Shown here piece by piece: positions 8,650 through 17,093 of a stretch of 64,000 nt of DNA. A program made the position numbers and the translations under genes. The notes beneath the pieces were generated by a model, which was given only the letters and a program-made list of their open reading frames with translations, was not told the origin of the DNA and did not search any database. The DNA comes from Sneathiella limimaris (lineage in GTDB: Bacteria > Pseudomonadota > Alphaproteobacteria > Sneathiellales > Sneathiellaceae). Position 1 is the first letter of the stretch. The number at the start of each line of letters is the position of its first letter. Location of the stretch: assembly GCF_012932565.1 (NCBI RefSeq), contig NZ_JABBYJ010000001.1, positions 1,612,001 to 1,676,000 of the forward strand, given 5' to 3'.

Positions 8650-9198
8650 TTAGAAGAACTGATCGATCGGGGCGTTTGGAAACAGATCCTCAAAGCACTG
8701 CCCCTCTGGCAACTCCATGTGAATGAGGAAGACTTGAGAGACTTGCTTGCCGTCACTCAGTGGTAAATCCACGCCCACAACCCGCCGGTGGGAGCGTTTA
8801 TACTGATCCAAGTGGCCCTGGATCAGGCCGATGAACGGGCGCTCGGACATTTCGACAAAATAGCGTCCTTCAACCGTTTTCCAGGCTTCAGGATTTATGG
8901 CTTTTTCGCCAAGTAACTTGCCGGTGTAATCAACGCCCCACCATTCGGCCAGTTTGGTCCCCCACAGGGTAAACCGCACATTAAAGGGATCCCGCTCCAG
9001 ATTGACGATGGCAACTCGCCCCCATAAACCTCTGAAATCAGAAAACTCAAAATCCCGGCGCAAGGGTAGCTCATTCCCTTTGCGTTTTGATTGCCATAAG
9101 GAAACTATGGATTGAAAAGGGCCGAAATCAGCGGGATTGGCGTCTAGCGCACACTTGCCATATTCCCACTTGATCAGCTTGCGTTCTTCATCAGACAT
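8650..9198 (-). CDS. Orphan PAS_5-family PAS protein
   Basis: A 182-residue cytosolic protein with no output domain. The middle part shows the PAS_5 layout: W.SKRKGNELPLRRDFEFSDFRGLWGRVAIVNLERDPFNVRFTLWGT followed by the GVDYTGK turn. Such stand-alone proteins are numerous in Rhodospirillales-like genomes, and their role is unknown. A second member is at 35023-35508 and shares the ERDPF..(R/K)..LxGT and DxTGK motifs. The ATG at 9198 is used; an in-frame TTG lies 15 bp upstream. Confidence 0.85.
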   Translation of the reverse strand: MSDEERKLIKWEYGKCALDANPADFGPFQSIVSLWQSKRKGNELPLRRDFEFSDFRGLWGRVAIVNLERDPFNVRFTLWGTKLAEWWGVDYTGKLLGEKAINPEAWKTVEGRYFVEMSERPFIGLIQGHLDQYKRSHRRVVGVDLPLSDGKQVSQVFLIHMELPEGQCFEDLFPNAPIDQFF

Positions 9199-9325
9199 AA
9201 CTTGGGTACTCAACTCAGACCAGGGCAGTGATCCTGCCTTGGCGTCAGTATAAACGAGGGTGGGTTTTTCGCAACTGAGCGAAAGACTTAATCCTCTTGT
9301 GTAGGTCTTAGAAGAGGCTAATGGA

Positions 9326-9901
9326 CTAGAAGTTCAGATGATAGGCGCGCTTCAGTTGCCGATAGAGCCATTCCCGCTCCACTTCCGTCAGGCTTTTCCC
9401 AATTTCAATTCGGTCTTTGCCATGATCAATGGTCAGGCGGCTTGGATGGTCCTGATCGCGCAGCATAAGGGTTTTGATCTCTGGCTTATCAAAATTATAG
9501 ATTTTCCGGCGTCGGATCAGGGACTGGATCCGCGCCTTGGAGCTTCGACCTTGCCGACCGAATTTTCCCGACTGGAAACCGCTGTCATAGCCAAGGTTGG
9601 GTTTGTTCAGCAGAAGTTTTTCCGGTTTTGATGGGCGCAATCCCTGAAACAGCATCCAGACAACCAAAAGGCCCCCAACGCTCCAACCTCCCAGCCAGAA
9701 AATAAGGAAAAAGCCACCGCTGCCTTCTGCGATCTGGTCCCAGGCACTCTTAAAGCCAACGGCCCAGCCGCCGAGCCAAAACAGCAGGAAAAGCATCACA
9801 AAATACTGGGCAGGCCCTTTGGAGTTCATGGGCAGGGTAATCTGGTCCAACCCATTGTGATGATCAACGATTATGTTCGAGCCTTCTGGTGGCAGTTCCA
9901 T
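9326..9901 (-). CDS. Hypothetical inner-membrane protein with duplicated FWLGGW motif
   Basis: A protein of 191 residues. After a 30-residue N-terminus come two transmembrane helices (about 33-50 and 64-86), each carrying the same hexamer FWLGGW at residues 41-46 and 68-73. A basic cytosolic domain of about 100 residues follows. The ATG at 9901 has an excellent RBS (aggggg) and is preferred over a frame start 75 bp upstream. The repeated helix suggests an internal duplication. Function unknown; no partner gene is adjacent on this strand. Confidence 0.65.
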   Translation of the reverse strand: MELPPEGSNIIVDHHNGLDQITLPMNSKGPAQYFVMLFLLFWLGGWAVGFKSAWDQIAEGSGGFFLIFWLGGWSVGGLLVVWMLFQGLRPSKPEKLLLNKPNLGYDSGFQSGKFGRQGRSSKARIQSLIRRRKIYNFDKPEIKTLMLRDQDHPSRLTIDHGKDRIEIGKSLTEVEREWLYRQLKRAYHLNF

Positions 9902-10055
9902 GCAGCGTCCCCCTCTAATCCCTTGATTTGCTACACTGTTCTGAATTGGACGGCAACTGAATAAAGGACTTCTCAAAGGTTTGGCGGGAAAATCTCTTGC
10001 GGGTCCGGCGGCGGCGGCTTAAGAAGAACGCCTGTTCCCTTGAAAGGCATGATCC

Positions 10056-10397
10056 ATGAGCGAGTTTCCTCCCTGTCCAAACTGCAATTCCCCTTATGTT
10101 TATGAGGATGGCGGGTTGCTGATTTGTCCTGAATGCGCTCATGAATGGGCCGCTGGATCTGCTGGCGCGTCGGATGAGCCGGTGGTGCGCGATGCCAACG
10201 GGGCTGAACTGAAAGATGGCGACACGGTAACGGTGATCAAGGACCTGAAGGTGAAGGGATCCTCTTCGGTGGTGAAAGTCGGCACAAAGGTCAAAAACAT
10301 CCGACTGGTTGACGGTGATCATGACATCGATTGCAAGATCCCTGGGATTGGGTCGATGGGCCTGAAATCCCAGTTTGTAAAGAAGGTTGGGGACTGA
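10056..10397 (+). CDS. yjdM: YjdM/PhnA-like zinc-ribbon protein
   Basis: A 113-residue protein matching the YjdM (formerly PhnA) family along its whole length. The N-terminal zinc ribbon has CPNC and CPEC knuckles (residues of about 6-30). A compact SH3-like domain follows, beginning [25 protein letters not shown] and ending with the conserved GLKSQFVKK. Despite old annotation as an alkylphosphonate utilisation protein, its function is not established. It stands alone. Confidence 0.9.
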   Translation: MSEFPPCPNCNSPYVYEDGGLLICPECAHEWAAGSAGASDEPVVRDANGAELKDGDTVTVIKDLKVKGSSSVVKVGTKVKNIRLVDGDHDIDCKIPGIGSMGLKSQFVKKVGD

Positions 10398-10523
10398 TCC
10401 CAAAAACGGCACCTCACCGCTGTTCACAAATATATGACAACTGGTGAACGCCCGGCCACTGGTGGTTAGAGGGGTGTCCGGTTATATTTAATCCATGGTT
10501 TTGAGGCGGGGCAATGGCTGACC

Positions 10524-11414
10524 ATGGAACTTTATCAGATTAAGTATTTTCTGGCATTATCCGAAACCCTTAATTTTACAAGGGCGGCGGAGCAGTGCCA
10601 TGTTTCCCAGCCGTCCCTTACGCGGGCGGTTCAAAAACTCGAAGAAGAACTTGGCGGGGTTCTCTTCCGGCGGGAGCGGGCACGCACTCACCTCACGGAG
10701 CTGGGCCGGTCCATGCTGCCGTTTCTCAAGAAAAGTCTGGAAAGTGCAGAGGCTGCGAAACATCATGCGCAATGCTATGGCAGCGGCGAGGTTGCGCCGC
10801 TAAAGCTTGGGATGTCTGCCTCCATCGATATTGATATGATAATGCCAAAGCTTCGGGAGCTTTCCCGCGCCATGCCGGGTCTTAAGCTGAAAATGGTGCG
10901 CGGCTGCGCGGATAGCCTGATGCAACAGTTGGAAGAGGGTGAACTGGAGCTTTGCATTACCGCGACAGAAGAAACCAAATGGGAGCGGGTTGATCAATGG
11001 CAGTTGTTTACCGAAGCCTTTCGCCTATTGGCCAGTCCCAATCATCCGGTCTCAACAGCCAAGAAAGTCTGCCTGAAGGATCTGGAGGGGGAACAACTGG
11101 TCAGTAATGCCCTTTGTGAGCATTTCAAGCTGTTGGCGGGGCGGCTTGAGGGCTGCAATATTTCCTTGAGCCATATTCATGAATTGTCGGATCCTTCCGA
11201 TTTCTGTGCCTTTGTCGAAGGCGCACTTGGGGTTGGGATTGCACCCAGCAGCATGCAGCATTCGGACAAAACGGTTTCTATCGCGCTGGATGAGCCGGGT
11301 CTTGTGCGGACGGTTTCGTTATTTGCGGTGGCGGGGCGTCAATATTCGCCCGCGGCAGCGACCTTTATTCGCATGATGCGGGCGGCTGAGTGGCCAGCCG
11401 ATTATGACGCCTGA
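10524..11414 (+). CDS. LysR-family transcriptional regulator
   Basis: A 296-residue regulator. The N-terminal winged helix reads MELYQIKYFLALSETLNFTRAAEQCHVSQPSLTRAVQKLEEELGG, followed by a LysR effector-binding domain from about residue 90. Its 3' end overlaps the convergent peroxiredoxin-like gene by 13 bp. OxyR-like peroxide regulators sit near peroxiredoxins, but the usual OxyR cysteine pair is not obvious here, so I do not call it OxyR. Confidence 0.9.
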   Translation: MELYQIKYFLALSETLNFTRAAEQCHVSQPSLTRAVQKLEEELGGVLFRRERARTHLTELGRSMLPFLKKSLESAEAAKHHAQCYGSGEVAPLKLGMSASIDIDMIMPKLRELSRAMPGLKLKMVRGCADSLMQQLEEGELELCITATEETKWERVDQWQLFTEAFRLLASPNHPVSTAKKVCLKDLEGEQLVSNALCEHFKLLAGRLEGCNISLSHIHELSDPSDFCAFVEGALGVGIAPSSMQHSDKTVSIALDEPGLVRTVSLFAVAGRQYSPAAATFIRMMRAAEWPADYDA

Positions 11415-12082
11415 CGTTCAAGAGCCGTAATGACTCTCTCAACATCCAGCCGTTTACGAAAATCCGGGTCTACATCGGCGACGATCACCTTGCCATTTCT
11501 ATCGATCACATATGTTGCCGGGATCGGCACAAACCAGCCTGCATTTTTTTGACTATTGGCCAGATTGGTCCCGCAAGCGAGCATAGCCTCTTTCAGCATC
11601 TCTCCAATGGGGATCATTAAGCCGAGGGAGAGAGCATAAGCATTATCCATATCGCTCAACAACGGAAAGGGAAGGTCCAGATCTTCCGCCAATCGCCGAC
11701 TGTAGGCGGCGGTTTCCGGCAGGATGGAGATGACATTGGCGCCAAGTTCCCGAATTCGGGGATAGGCTGCCTGATAGGCCAGCAATTCTAGCCGACAAAA
11801 TGAACACCAATGGCCGCGGTTAAAACTAAGAACTAGTGGACCAGATGCGGTCAGTTTCTCAAGGCTCATCAGTCGCCCATTTTGGTCGGGCAGCAAAAAA
11901 TCAGGCAGGTTATCGCCTGTCATGGGGGCATCGGCCCCTGCATTTGTTTGCTCAAGTCGCTGGATCAGATCCGCATACAAGCTTGCCAGATTTGGTGCAC
12001 GCCCCGCCAGGACCTGCTCATACCGGGATAGTTTTTCCGGGAGCGGAGCGGTAATGCAGCTGATTTCTTCAAAACTGGACAT
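11402..12082 (-). CDS. Peroxiredoxin-like (AhpC/TSA fold) protein
   Basis: A 226-residue thioredoxin-fold protein. The active-site loop is RGHWCSFCRLEL, with cysteines at residues 93 and 96, so it has a CxxC pair where classical peroxiredoxins have a TxxC motif. This belongs to the peroxiredoxin-like subgroup that pairs such a loop with a helical N-terminus. It is expected to reduce peroxides or act as a thiol oxidoreductase in the cytosol. It converges with the LysR gene. Confidence 0.82.
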   Translation of the reverse strand: MSSFEEISCITAPLPEKLSRYEQVLAGRAPNLASLYADLIQRLEQTNAGADAPMTGDNLPDFLLPDQNGRLMSLEKLTASGPLVLSFNRGHWCSFCRLELLAYQAAYPRIRELGANVISILPETAAYSRRLAEDLDLPFPLLSDMDNAYALSLGLMIPIGEMLKEAMLACGTNLANSQKNAGWFVPIPATYVIDRNGKVIVADVDPDFRKRLDVERVITALERQAS

Positions 12083-12267
12083 TGAGGGAAAGTCCTACGG
12101 GGCAAAGCGGTTTTCAATCGGCTTCACCATATCTGAAATCGCCATGCGTGACAGGTATGGATTCTATAGCTAACTGATATTTCAAATCGCGAGCGGAAAG
12201 GCGCATCTTCAAGTTGTGGAAGGTCGATACCGGCCTTAACCAAAACCAATGACTTGGAGAATGAAAA

Positions 12268-12540
12268 ATGACTTCTAAGATTTCTGCGAAACACGTTTTG
12301 ATGGCTGCCGCTGCTATGGGCACTGTAATGGCTCTGTCTGCAGGTCCTGCGGCCGCTGCTGGCGATAAAGAAAAATGTTACGGCGTTGCTGCTGCTGGCA
12401 AAAATGACTGCGCAACAGCGACTTCTTCCTGCGCCGGAACTTCAAAAGTTGACCATCAGAAAGATGCTTTCGTTGCGGTTCCAAAAGGTCTTTGTGAAAA
12501 GCTGGCCGGTGGCAGCTTGGAGCCAATGAAAAAAGGCTAA
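12268..12540 (+). CDS. bufA1: Bufferin precursor (BufA1, DUF2282)
   Basis: A 90-residue precursor with a long signal peptide (about residues 1-31, cleavage near AAAA/GDK). The mature part has four cysteines (37, 48, 55, 76) in the DUF2282 pattern KCYGVAxAGKNDC.......C. In characterised bufferins, Cys residues are modified by BufB/BufC and the exported product binds copper in the periplasm. It is the first gene of a four-gene operon (A-B-C-DoxX), with bufB starting 33 bp downstream. The DUF2282 hallmark and the gene order make the call strong; metal specificity here is inferred. Confidence 0.93.
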   Translation: MTSKISAKHVLMAAAAMGTVMALSAGPAAAAGDKEKCYGVAAAGKNDCATATSSCAGTSKVDHQKDAFVAVPKGLCEKLAGGSLEPMKKG

Positions 12541-12573
12541 GACCTCCGCTTTTTGTTCGGGAAGGAAAATCTC

Positions 12574-13470
12574 ATGGTTCAACAGATTTCACCTCTAGAC
12601 TTCGCGAACGCACCGATCCCGGCCAAGGCCGGGATCGGCCTCAAATTTGACCATATTGCCGAAATTATTGAAACCCGGCCGGATGTCGCCTGGTTTGAAA
12701 TTCATGCGGAAAACTTCATGAGCCGGGGTGGTCCTGCCCTTTGGTCACTGGAGCAGATCCGCCAGTCCTATCCCATCTCCGTGCATGGGGTTGGCATGTC
12801 CCTTGGTGGGGCAGACCCTTTATCCAAAGATCATTTGAAACGCCTTAAGACCCTAGTGGATCGGATCGAGCCAGGTCTGGTCTCCGAACATCTGGCCTGG
12901 TGTGGCCGGGGCGGGGCTTTTTACAATGATCTTCTGGCCCTTCCCATGACAGCGGAAGCCCTCGACGTTGTTTGCGCCCATGTGGGTGAGGTGCAGGATA
13001 CCCTGGGCCGGCAGATCCTGATTGAAAATCCGGCGGCCTACCTTGGGTTTGAAACGACTGACATGAGTGAGCCTGAGTTTTTAAACGCTCTTTGCAAGCG
13101 AAGCGGCTGTGGGCTTCTTTTTGATGTGAACAATGTTTTTGTCAGCTCCTCCAACCTTGAATTTGAAGTGACCGCGTATCTGGACGCCCTTGAGTTTAGC
13201 AACATTCAGGAAGTGCATCTGGCCGGGCATCACGTTCGGGAAGTGAACGGCGAGATTTTGCGGATTGATGATCACGGATCACCCGTCAAACCTGAAGTTT
13301 GGGAACTTTATCTAACAGTTTTGCGGCAAACCGGCGAGCTGCCCAGCCTGATCGAGTGGGACACAAATGTCCCGACCCTTGATGTGTTGGTCGCTGAAGC
13401 CACAAAAGCGCAAGCCTATCTGGACACCCTTTCCCTGCCAGAGGAGCAGTTCCATGCCGCAACAGCCTGA
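12574..13470 (+). CDS. bufB: MNIO-family bufferin-modifying enzyme BufB (DUF692)
   Basis: A 298-residue DUF692 protein, a TIM-barrel multinuclear non-heme iron-dependent oxidase. Metal-site stretches are visible: FEIHAENF, SEHLAWCGRGG, ILIENPAAY, LFDVNNVFVSS, HLAGHHV and IEWDTNVP. With BufC it converts cysteines of BufA. The ATG at 12574 follows ggaagg and is preferred over one 21 bp upstream. It overlaps bufC by 17 bp, so translation is coupled. Confidence 0.95.
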   Translation: MVQQISPLDFANAPIPAKAGIGLKFDHIAEIIETRPDVAWFEIHAENFMSRGGPALWSLEQIRQSYPISVHGVGMSLGGADPLSKDHLKRLKTLVDRIEPGLVSEHLAWCGRGGAFYNDLLALPMTAEALDVVCAHVGEVQDTLGRQILIENPAAYLGFETTDMSEPEFLNALCKRSGCGLLFDVNNVFVSSSNLEFEVTAYLDALEFSNIQEVHLAGHHVREVNGEILRIDDHGSPVKPEVWELYLTVLRQTGELPSLIEWDTNVPTLDVLVAEATKAQAYLDTLSLPEEQFHAATA

Positions 13471-14242
13471 TCAGCAAAGTTTGAAAAGCTTGCAGCACCT
13501 GGTTGGTAATGCGATTGAAGCCTATGAGACGGAACCAGCTGTCACGCATATTCGGCGCGGTAAATTTGCCGGGACTGATCTGCTCGCTATTCACCAGAAC
13601 CATTTTCGAAGCTCATTAAGCGATGCGCTTGGGGCCAATTTTCCAGCGATCCTCGCCCTCATTGGGGAGGATTATTTTCAGCATGTGACCCGCCGCTTTG
13701 TGGAGGCATCGCCGCCTCCCGGTGCGATCCTTGCGGAATATGGCTGCGGCTTTGCAGATCATTTGGCAGAAAATGACGCGCTAAATCCCTTTCCGTATCT
13801 GGCGGATGTTGCGCGCCTTGAGTGGCACTGGAATGAAGCCTTTCATGAGGCGGATGCAGCCTCGTTGAGCGCAGAGGAATTAACCGCGCTCGCCACGAAT
13901 GCCACGGAAGAAGCTCCGCTGGATCTGTTTTTACATCCGACGGTTCGGCTGATCCGCTCTCCCTATCCGCTTGCAAAAATCTGGGAGATGGCCCGCTTTG
14001 GGGCGCTTGATCCCGACGATATTGATCTGGCGCCGGCTGATTATCATTACCTGATTATTCGATCCGGACAGATGCCAGAAGTATTTGCGTTGGATGCGGG
14101 TAGTTTCGCGTTTCTGGAGGCGCTCGCCAAAAGCCCTGATTTTGAGGCGGCTGCAGTCGCTGCGATGGCAGCAGCACCGGATTTTTCATTGGAAGGCTCG
14201 CTCGGCAGCCTGCTTCTCAAAGGGGTGTTTCGGCATCCTTAA
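13454..14242 (+). CDS. bufC: Bufferin partner protein BufC (DUF2063)
   Basis: A 262-residue protein with the DUF2063 (putative DNA-binding) N-terminal domain, recognised by LLAIHQNHFRSSLSDALGANFP and VTRRFVEASPPPGAILAEYG. In this system it serves as the RiPP-recognition partner that presents BufA to BufB rather than as a DNA-binding protein. The start at 13454 has a gaggagcag RBS inside the end of bufB. The upstream extension of the frame overlaps bufB and is not coding. Confidence 0.92.
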   Translation: MPQQPDQQSLKSLQHLVGNAIEAYETEPAVTHIRRGKFAGTDLLAIHQNHFRSSLSDALGANFPAILALIGEDYFQHVTRRFVEASPPPGAILAEYGCGFADHLAENDALNPFPYLADVARLEWHWNEAFHEADAASLSAEELTALATNATEEAPLDLFLHPTVRLIRSPYPLAKIWEMARFGALDPDDIDLAPADYHYLIIRSGQMPEVFALDAGSFAFLEALAKSPDFEAAAVAAMAAAPDFSLEGSLGSLLLKGVFRHP

Positions 14243-14271
14243 TCCCCTGTTTTAGTCTATGAAAGGACGAA

Positions 14272-14763
14272 ATGCCCATGAGTGAACAGACCGATATGAC
14301 AACAGCTTCAGTCAATGATGGCAGAGGTCTGAAAGGCTTGATCAACCGTCTTTTTGGATATGCGGAAGCCATCCCCGATAGCGCCCTTTCGGTGGTTGCC
14401 CGGATCGGGATTGCAGGCATCTTCTTTCGCTCCGGCCAGACAAAGGTTGATGGCTTTACGGTGACGGACAGCACTCTTTATCTGTTCGAGGATGAATATG
14501 CACTTCCTCTTCTGGATCCAGTGTTTGCGGCCCATCTCGCCAGCATTGCGGAGCATCTCTTCCCGGTGCTACTAATCATTGGTCTTGCCAGTCGCTTCAG
14601 CGCAGCCGCGCTCCTTTTCATGACGCTGGTCATCCAGATTTTTGTCTATCCAGGTAGCTGGCCTGACCATTTCACCTGGGCGGCAGTGCTCCTCTTTATC
14701 ATGGCCCGAGGGCCTGGTGTTTTCTCCATCGATCACCTGATCCGGAAAAGCTTCGGCTCCTGA
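14272..14763 (+). CDS. DoxX-family membrane protein of the bufferin operon
   Basis: A 163-residue inner-membrane protein with four predicted helices, the DoxX arrangement (RIGIAGIFFRSGQTKVDGF, then HLASIAEHLFPVLLIIGLASRFSA). It is the last gene of the bufABC cluster, 29 bp after bufC, with a gaaagga RBS. DoxX proteins often accompany DUF692/DUF2063 pairs; a role in membrane redox support or metal handling is plausible but unproven. The next gene converges 2 bp away. Confidence 0.88.
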   Translation: MPMSEQTDMTTASVNDGRGLKGLINRLFGYAEAIPDSALSVVARIGIAGIFFRSGQTKVDGFTVTDSTLYLFEDEYALPLLDPVFAAHLASIAEHLFPVLLIIGLASRFSAAALLFMTLVIQIFVYPGSWPDHFTWAAVLLFIMARGPGVFSIDHLIRKSFGS

Positions 14764-14765
14764 TC

Positions 14766-16085
14766 TCAGCGAATAAAGTGAAGGTCCTTGAACTGGCTTC
14801 GATAGGCTTTAACTTCAGTCGCAAGGCTCTCTGGATCATTTGATGTCAGTGCGGCCGCGATCAATTCTGCAAGGCGGGGTATGTCTTGCTCGGTCATGCC
14901 CCAGCGAACCAGTTCCGGGGTGCCGATCCGAAGCCCGTTCAAGTCTCCCTCCACCGGGGTGGTGGGCAGACCAATCCCGCAAGCCAGAAATCCTGCTTTC
15001 CGAAGATGCTGGGAGGCTGCCTGTCCCCCGCCATAAGGGGCAGCGAGCACCGCAAACTGATGGGACGCGGTCATCACGTTGCCCGATTTGAATATCTGAA
15101 TGCCAAGGGCCTGCAGGTTTTCCGCCAGGGCGCGAGCCGTTCGGACCATGGCGGCGGCATAATCCCGACCATGGACTTTCCAGTCGAGCAGACTAATGGC
15201 AAGGCTTGCGGATTTGGCTGCGTCAAAGTTGGCGGTAAGGCCAGGGAAGGCAATCTGGTCAATCTTTTCGGCAAGGTCCGCCCGGTTGGTGACCAGCAGG
15301 CCACCTGCAGGACCGCCAAGACTTTTATAAGTGCTCATGGTCATCAGATCTGCCCCCTCAGCCAAGGGGTTGGGCCAGGCGCCGCCTGCAATTATTCCGC
15401 ATTGATGAGCCGCATCAAATAAAAGGTCTGCCCCTACTTCATCGGCGATTTTACGGATTTCCGCCACCGGGTGCGGGGTGAGGTTGAGGCTGCCCCCGAT
15501 TGTGATCAGTCGGGGTTTGATTTCCCTCGCCATTTCCTCCAGTTTTGCTGCGTCCACCGTGTAGCCATCGCTCGCCACCGGGGCAGCTTTGATGGTCAGG
15601 CCATAAAGCCCGGCAGCCCCTGCTTCATGGTGGGTGACGTGACCGCCAACGGCAGGGGGCGGGACGATAATAGTGTCGCCCGGCTTGCACGTCGCCATAA
15701 AGGCATAGAGGTTGGCAAGCGCGCCGGAGGCGATGCGGATTTCTGCAAAATCCGCGTCAAAAACCTCAGCGGCCAACTCGGCGGCGATTACCTCAATCTC
15801 TTCAATCGCCTCCAGTCCCATCTCATATTTATCACCGGGATAACCGAGGGACGGGCGGGAGCCAAGACCAGCGGCAAGCGCTGCTTCGGCTTTGGGGTTC
15901 ATCACATTGGTTGCGGGATTGAGGTTAAAGCAGTCGTCTTCGTGGATTTCCTTGTTGCGCGCGATCAGGGCATCAATCCGATCCCCGATGTCGTGAGGGG
16001 CACTTGCCTCTACCGAAGTTGCATAAGCCTGAACCAGATCCTCAGACCCTTCGGGCACCCAGCCCCGCCGCACCAGTTTTGCCAT
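14766..16085 (-). CDS. Serine hydroxymethyltransferase-like PLP enzyme (non-canonical active site)
   Basis: A 439-residue fold-type I PLP enzyme of the GlyA superfamily. The PLP lysine lies in TMSTYKSLGGPAGG (Lys254), with Asp224 in FDAAHQCG and the carboxylate-binding Arg in GLRIGTPELVRWG. The SHMT catalytic Glu (E. coli E57, in YAEGYPG) is Leu80 here (PSLGYPG), and the His before the Lys is Tyr253. Canonical folate-dependent SHMT activity is therefore doubtful; a folate-independent beta-hydroxy amino acid aldolase is a reasonable alternative. It is monocistronic, converging with the bufferin operon. Confidence 0.85.
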   Translation of the reverse strand: MAKLVRRGWVPEGSEDLVQAYATSVEASAPHDIGDRIDALIARNKEIHEDDCFNLNPATNVMNPKAEAALAAGLGSRPSLGYPGDKYEMGLEAIEEIEVIAAELAAEVFDADFAEIRIASGALANLYAFMATCKPGDTIIVPPPAVGGHVTHHEAGAAGLYGLTIKAAPVASDGYTVDAAKLEEMAREIKPRLITIGGSLNLTPHPVAEIRKIADEVGADLLFDAAHQCGIIAGGAWPNPLAEGADLMTMSTYKSLGGPAGGLLVTNRADLAEKIDQIAFPGLTANFDAAKSASLAISLLDWKVHGRDYAAAMVRTARALAENLQALGIQIFKSGNVMTASHQFAVLAAPYGGGQAASQHLRKAGFLACGIGLPTTPVEGDLNGLRIGTPELVRWGMTEQDIPRLAELIAAALTSNDPESLATEVKAYRSQFKDLHFIR

Positions 16086-16269
16086 TTACCGCCTCCGTTA
16101 ATCTCTGTGCTGCCAGCAAAGCAGAAAGCGCTCCACCGGGCAAGCAAAGAGGTGAGCCTTCATAATTTCCGACCTCGTTTGACCTCAATCAATTTCATTT
16201 GTCCGTTGCTCTGTTAGATAGGGGTAAATTCGGGGTGATCCCGTTCAAATTCCAGAACAGGAGAGTGGA

Positions 16270-16917
16270 ATGAAAAAAGCAACGATGCTGTCCCTGCTGG
16301 CCGGTACTGCGCTGGCGCTGACAAGTTTGACGCAGCCAGTTTTGGCGAAGGATGCGGGTGACCTGCTGATGCGGGTTCGCGGCATTGCAGTGATCCCGAA
16401 CGAAGGTGGGAGCACTGATGCGATTGGCGGGCAAGTGGATATTGGCGATGCCTATATGCCCGAGCTTGATTTCACTTACTTCTTTACTGAAAACATTGCG
16501 GCGGAGCTGATTTTGGCAACGGCCAACCACAATGTGAAGGTCAAGGACACCTCCCTTTCACGGGATGTGGATCTGGGCGATGTATGGCTACTGCCTCCAA
16601 CCTTGACCCTGCAGTATCACTTCATGCCGAAATCTGCGTTTAGCCCCTACATTGGTGCGGGTTTGAACTACACCTTCTTCTATGGTGAGGATAAGGGTGG
16701 TGATCCGGCTGTGACCAGCGTGAAATATGAAGATAGCCTCGGCTATGCCCTGCAGGCGGGTTTCGATTACCAGCTGGATAACAACTGGTCCCTGAACTTC
16801 GACGTGAAGAAGATTTTCCTGGAAACCGATGTGAAGGTAAATGGCGGCGCTATCAATGCCCGTGACGCCAAGATCGATCCGTGGATCTTTGGTGTGGGTA
16901 TTGGGTACCGCTTCTAG
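16270..16917 (+). CDS. ompW: OmpW-family outer membrane protein
   Basis: A 215-residue protein with a Sec signal peptide (about 1-26, cleavage near LAKD). It forms an eight-stranded barrel and ends with GIGYRF, the C-terminal Phe that directs outer-membrane insertion. The family core WLLPPTLTLQYHFMPKSAFSPYIGAGLNYTFFY is present. OmpW proteins are small barrels implicated in passage of hydrophobic molecules. RBS caggagag; a strong terminator lies downstream. Confidence 0.92.
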   Translation: MKKATMLSLLAGTALALTSLTQPVLAKDAGDLLMRVRGIAVIPNEGGSTDAIGGQVDIGDAYMPELDFTYFFTENIAAELILATANHNVKVKDTSLSRDVDLGDVWLLPPTLTLQYHFMPKSAFSPYIGAGLNYTFFYGEDKGGDPAVTSVKYEDSLGYALQAGFDYQLDNNWSLNFDVKKIFLETDVKVNGGAINARDAKIDPWIFGVGIGYRF

Positions 16918-16950
16918 GGGCGGCTAACCTCCCTTTTAGTCTCTAGCTTC

Positions 16951-16988
16951 GGCCCGTTGCATTCCCCCTTGCAGCGGGTCTTTTTTTG
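16951..16988 (+). terminator. Rho-independent terminator after ompW
   Basis: Stem CCCGTTGCA/TGCAGCGGG (16953-16961 with 16970-16978, one G-U pair), then a T run at 16981-16987. It lies 34 bp after the stop codon. Confidence 0.85.
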
Positions 16989-17090
16989 CCCAACTTATCT
17001 GGGCCGACGTTTTTGTTGAGTTCCCAACTTGTCTGAGCCGACAGTTGGGGTGGTTTTTTGTGCCCAACTTATCTGAGCCGATAGTTGGGG
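16989..17090. repeat. Three related hairpin repeats
   Basis: Copies start at 16989, 17023 and 17063. The core is CCCAACTTrTCTGrGCCGAy. Copies 2 and 3 continue into a right arm (AGTTGGGGTG) that pairs with the left arm CCCAACT. Inside the stem, copy 2 has GTC/GAC and copy 3 has ATC/GAT, a compensatory change. Copy 1 has lost the right arm. Copy 2 is followed by a T run at 17054-17059 and could terminate + strand transcription. Copy 3 ends 3 bp before the stop codon of the convergent oxygenase gene. Confidence 0.85.
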
Positions 17091-17093
17091 TGT

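Noticed and set aside
10524-12082. LysR plus peroxiredoxin-like gene read as OxyR with AhpC
   Set aside because: The genes converge rather than diverge, the LysR protein has no clear OxyR cysteine pair, and the partner has CxxC rather than an AhpC motif.
15471-16217. 248-codon plus-strand open frame opposite the SHMT-like gene
   Set aside because: Lies wholly on the antisense of a clear PLP enzyme gene; composition is that of a reverse-strand shadow and no RBS or motif is present.
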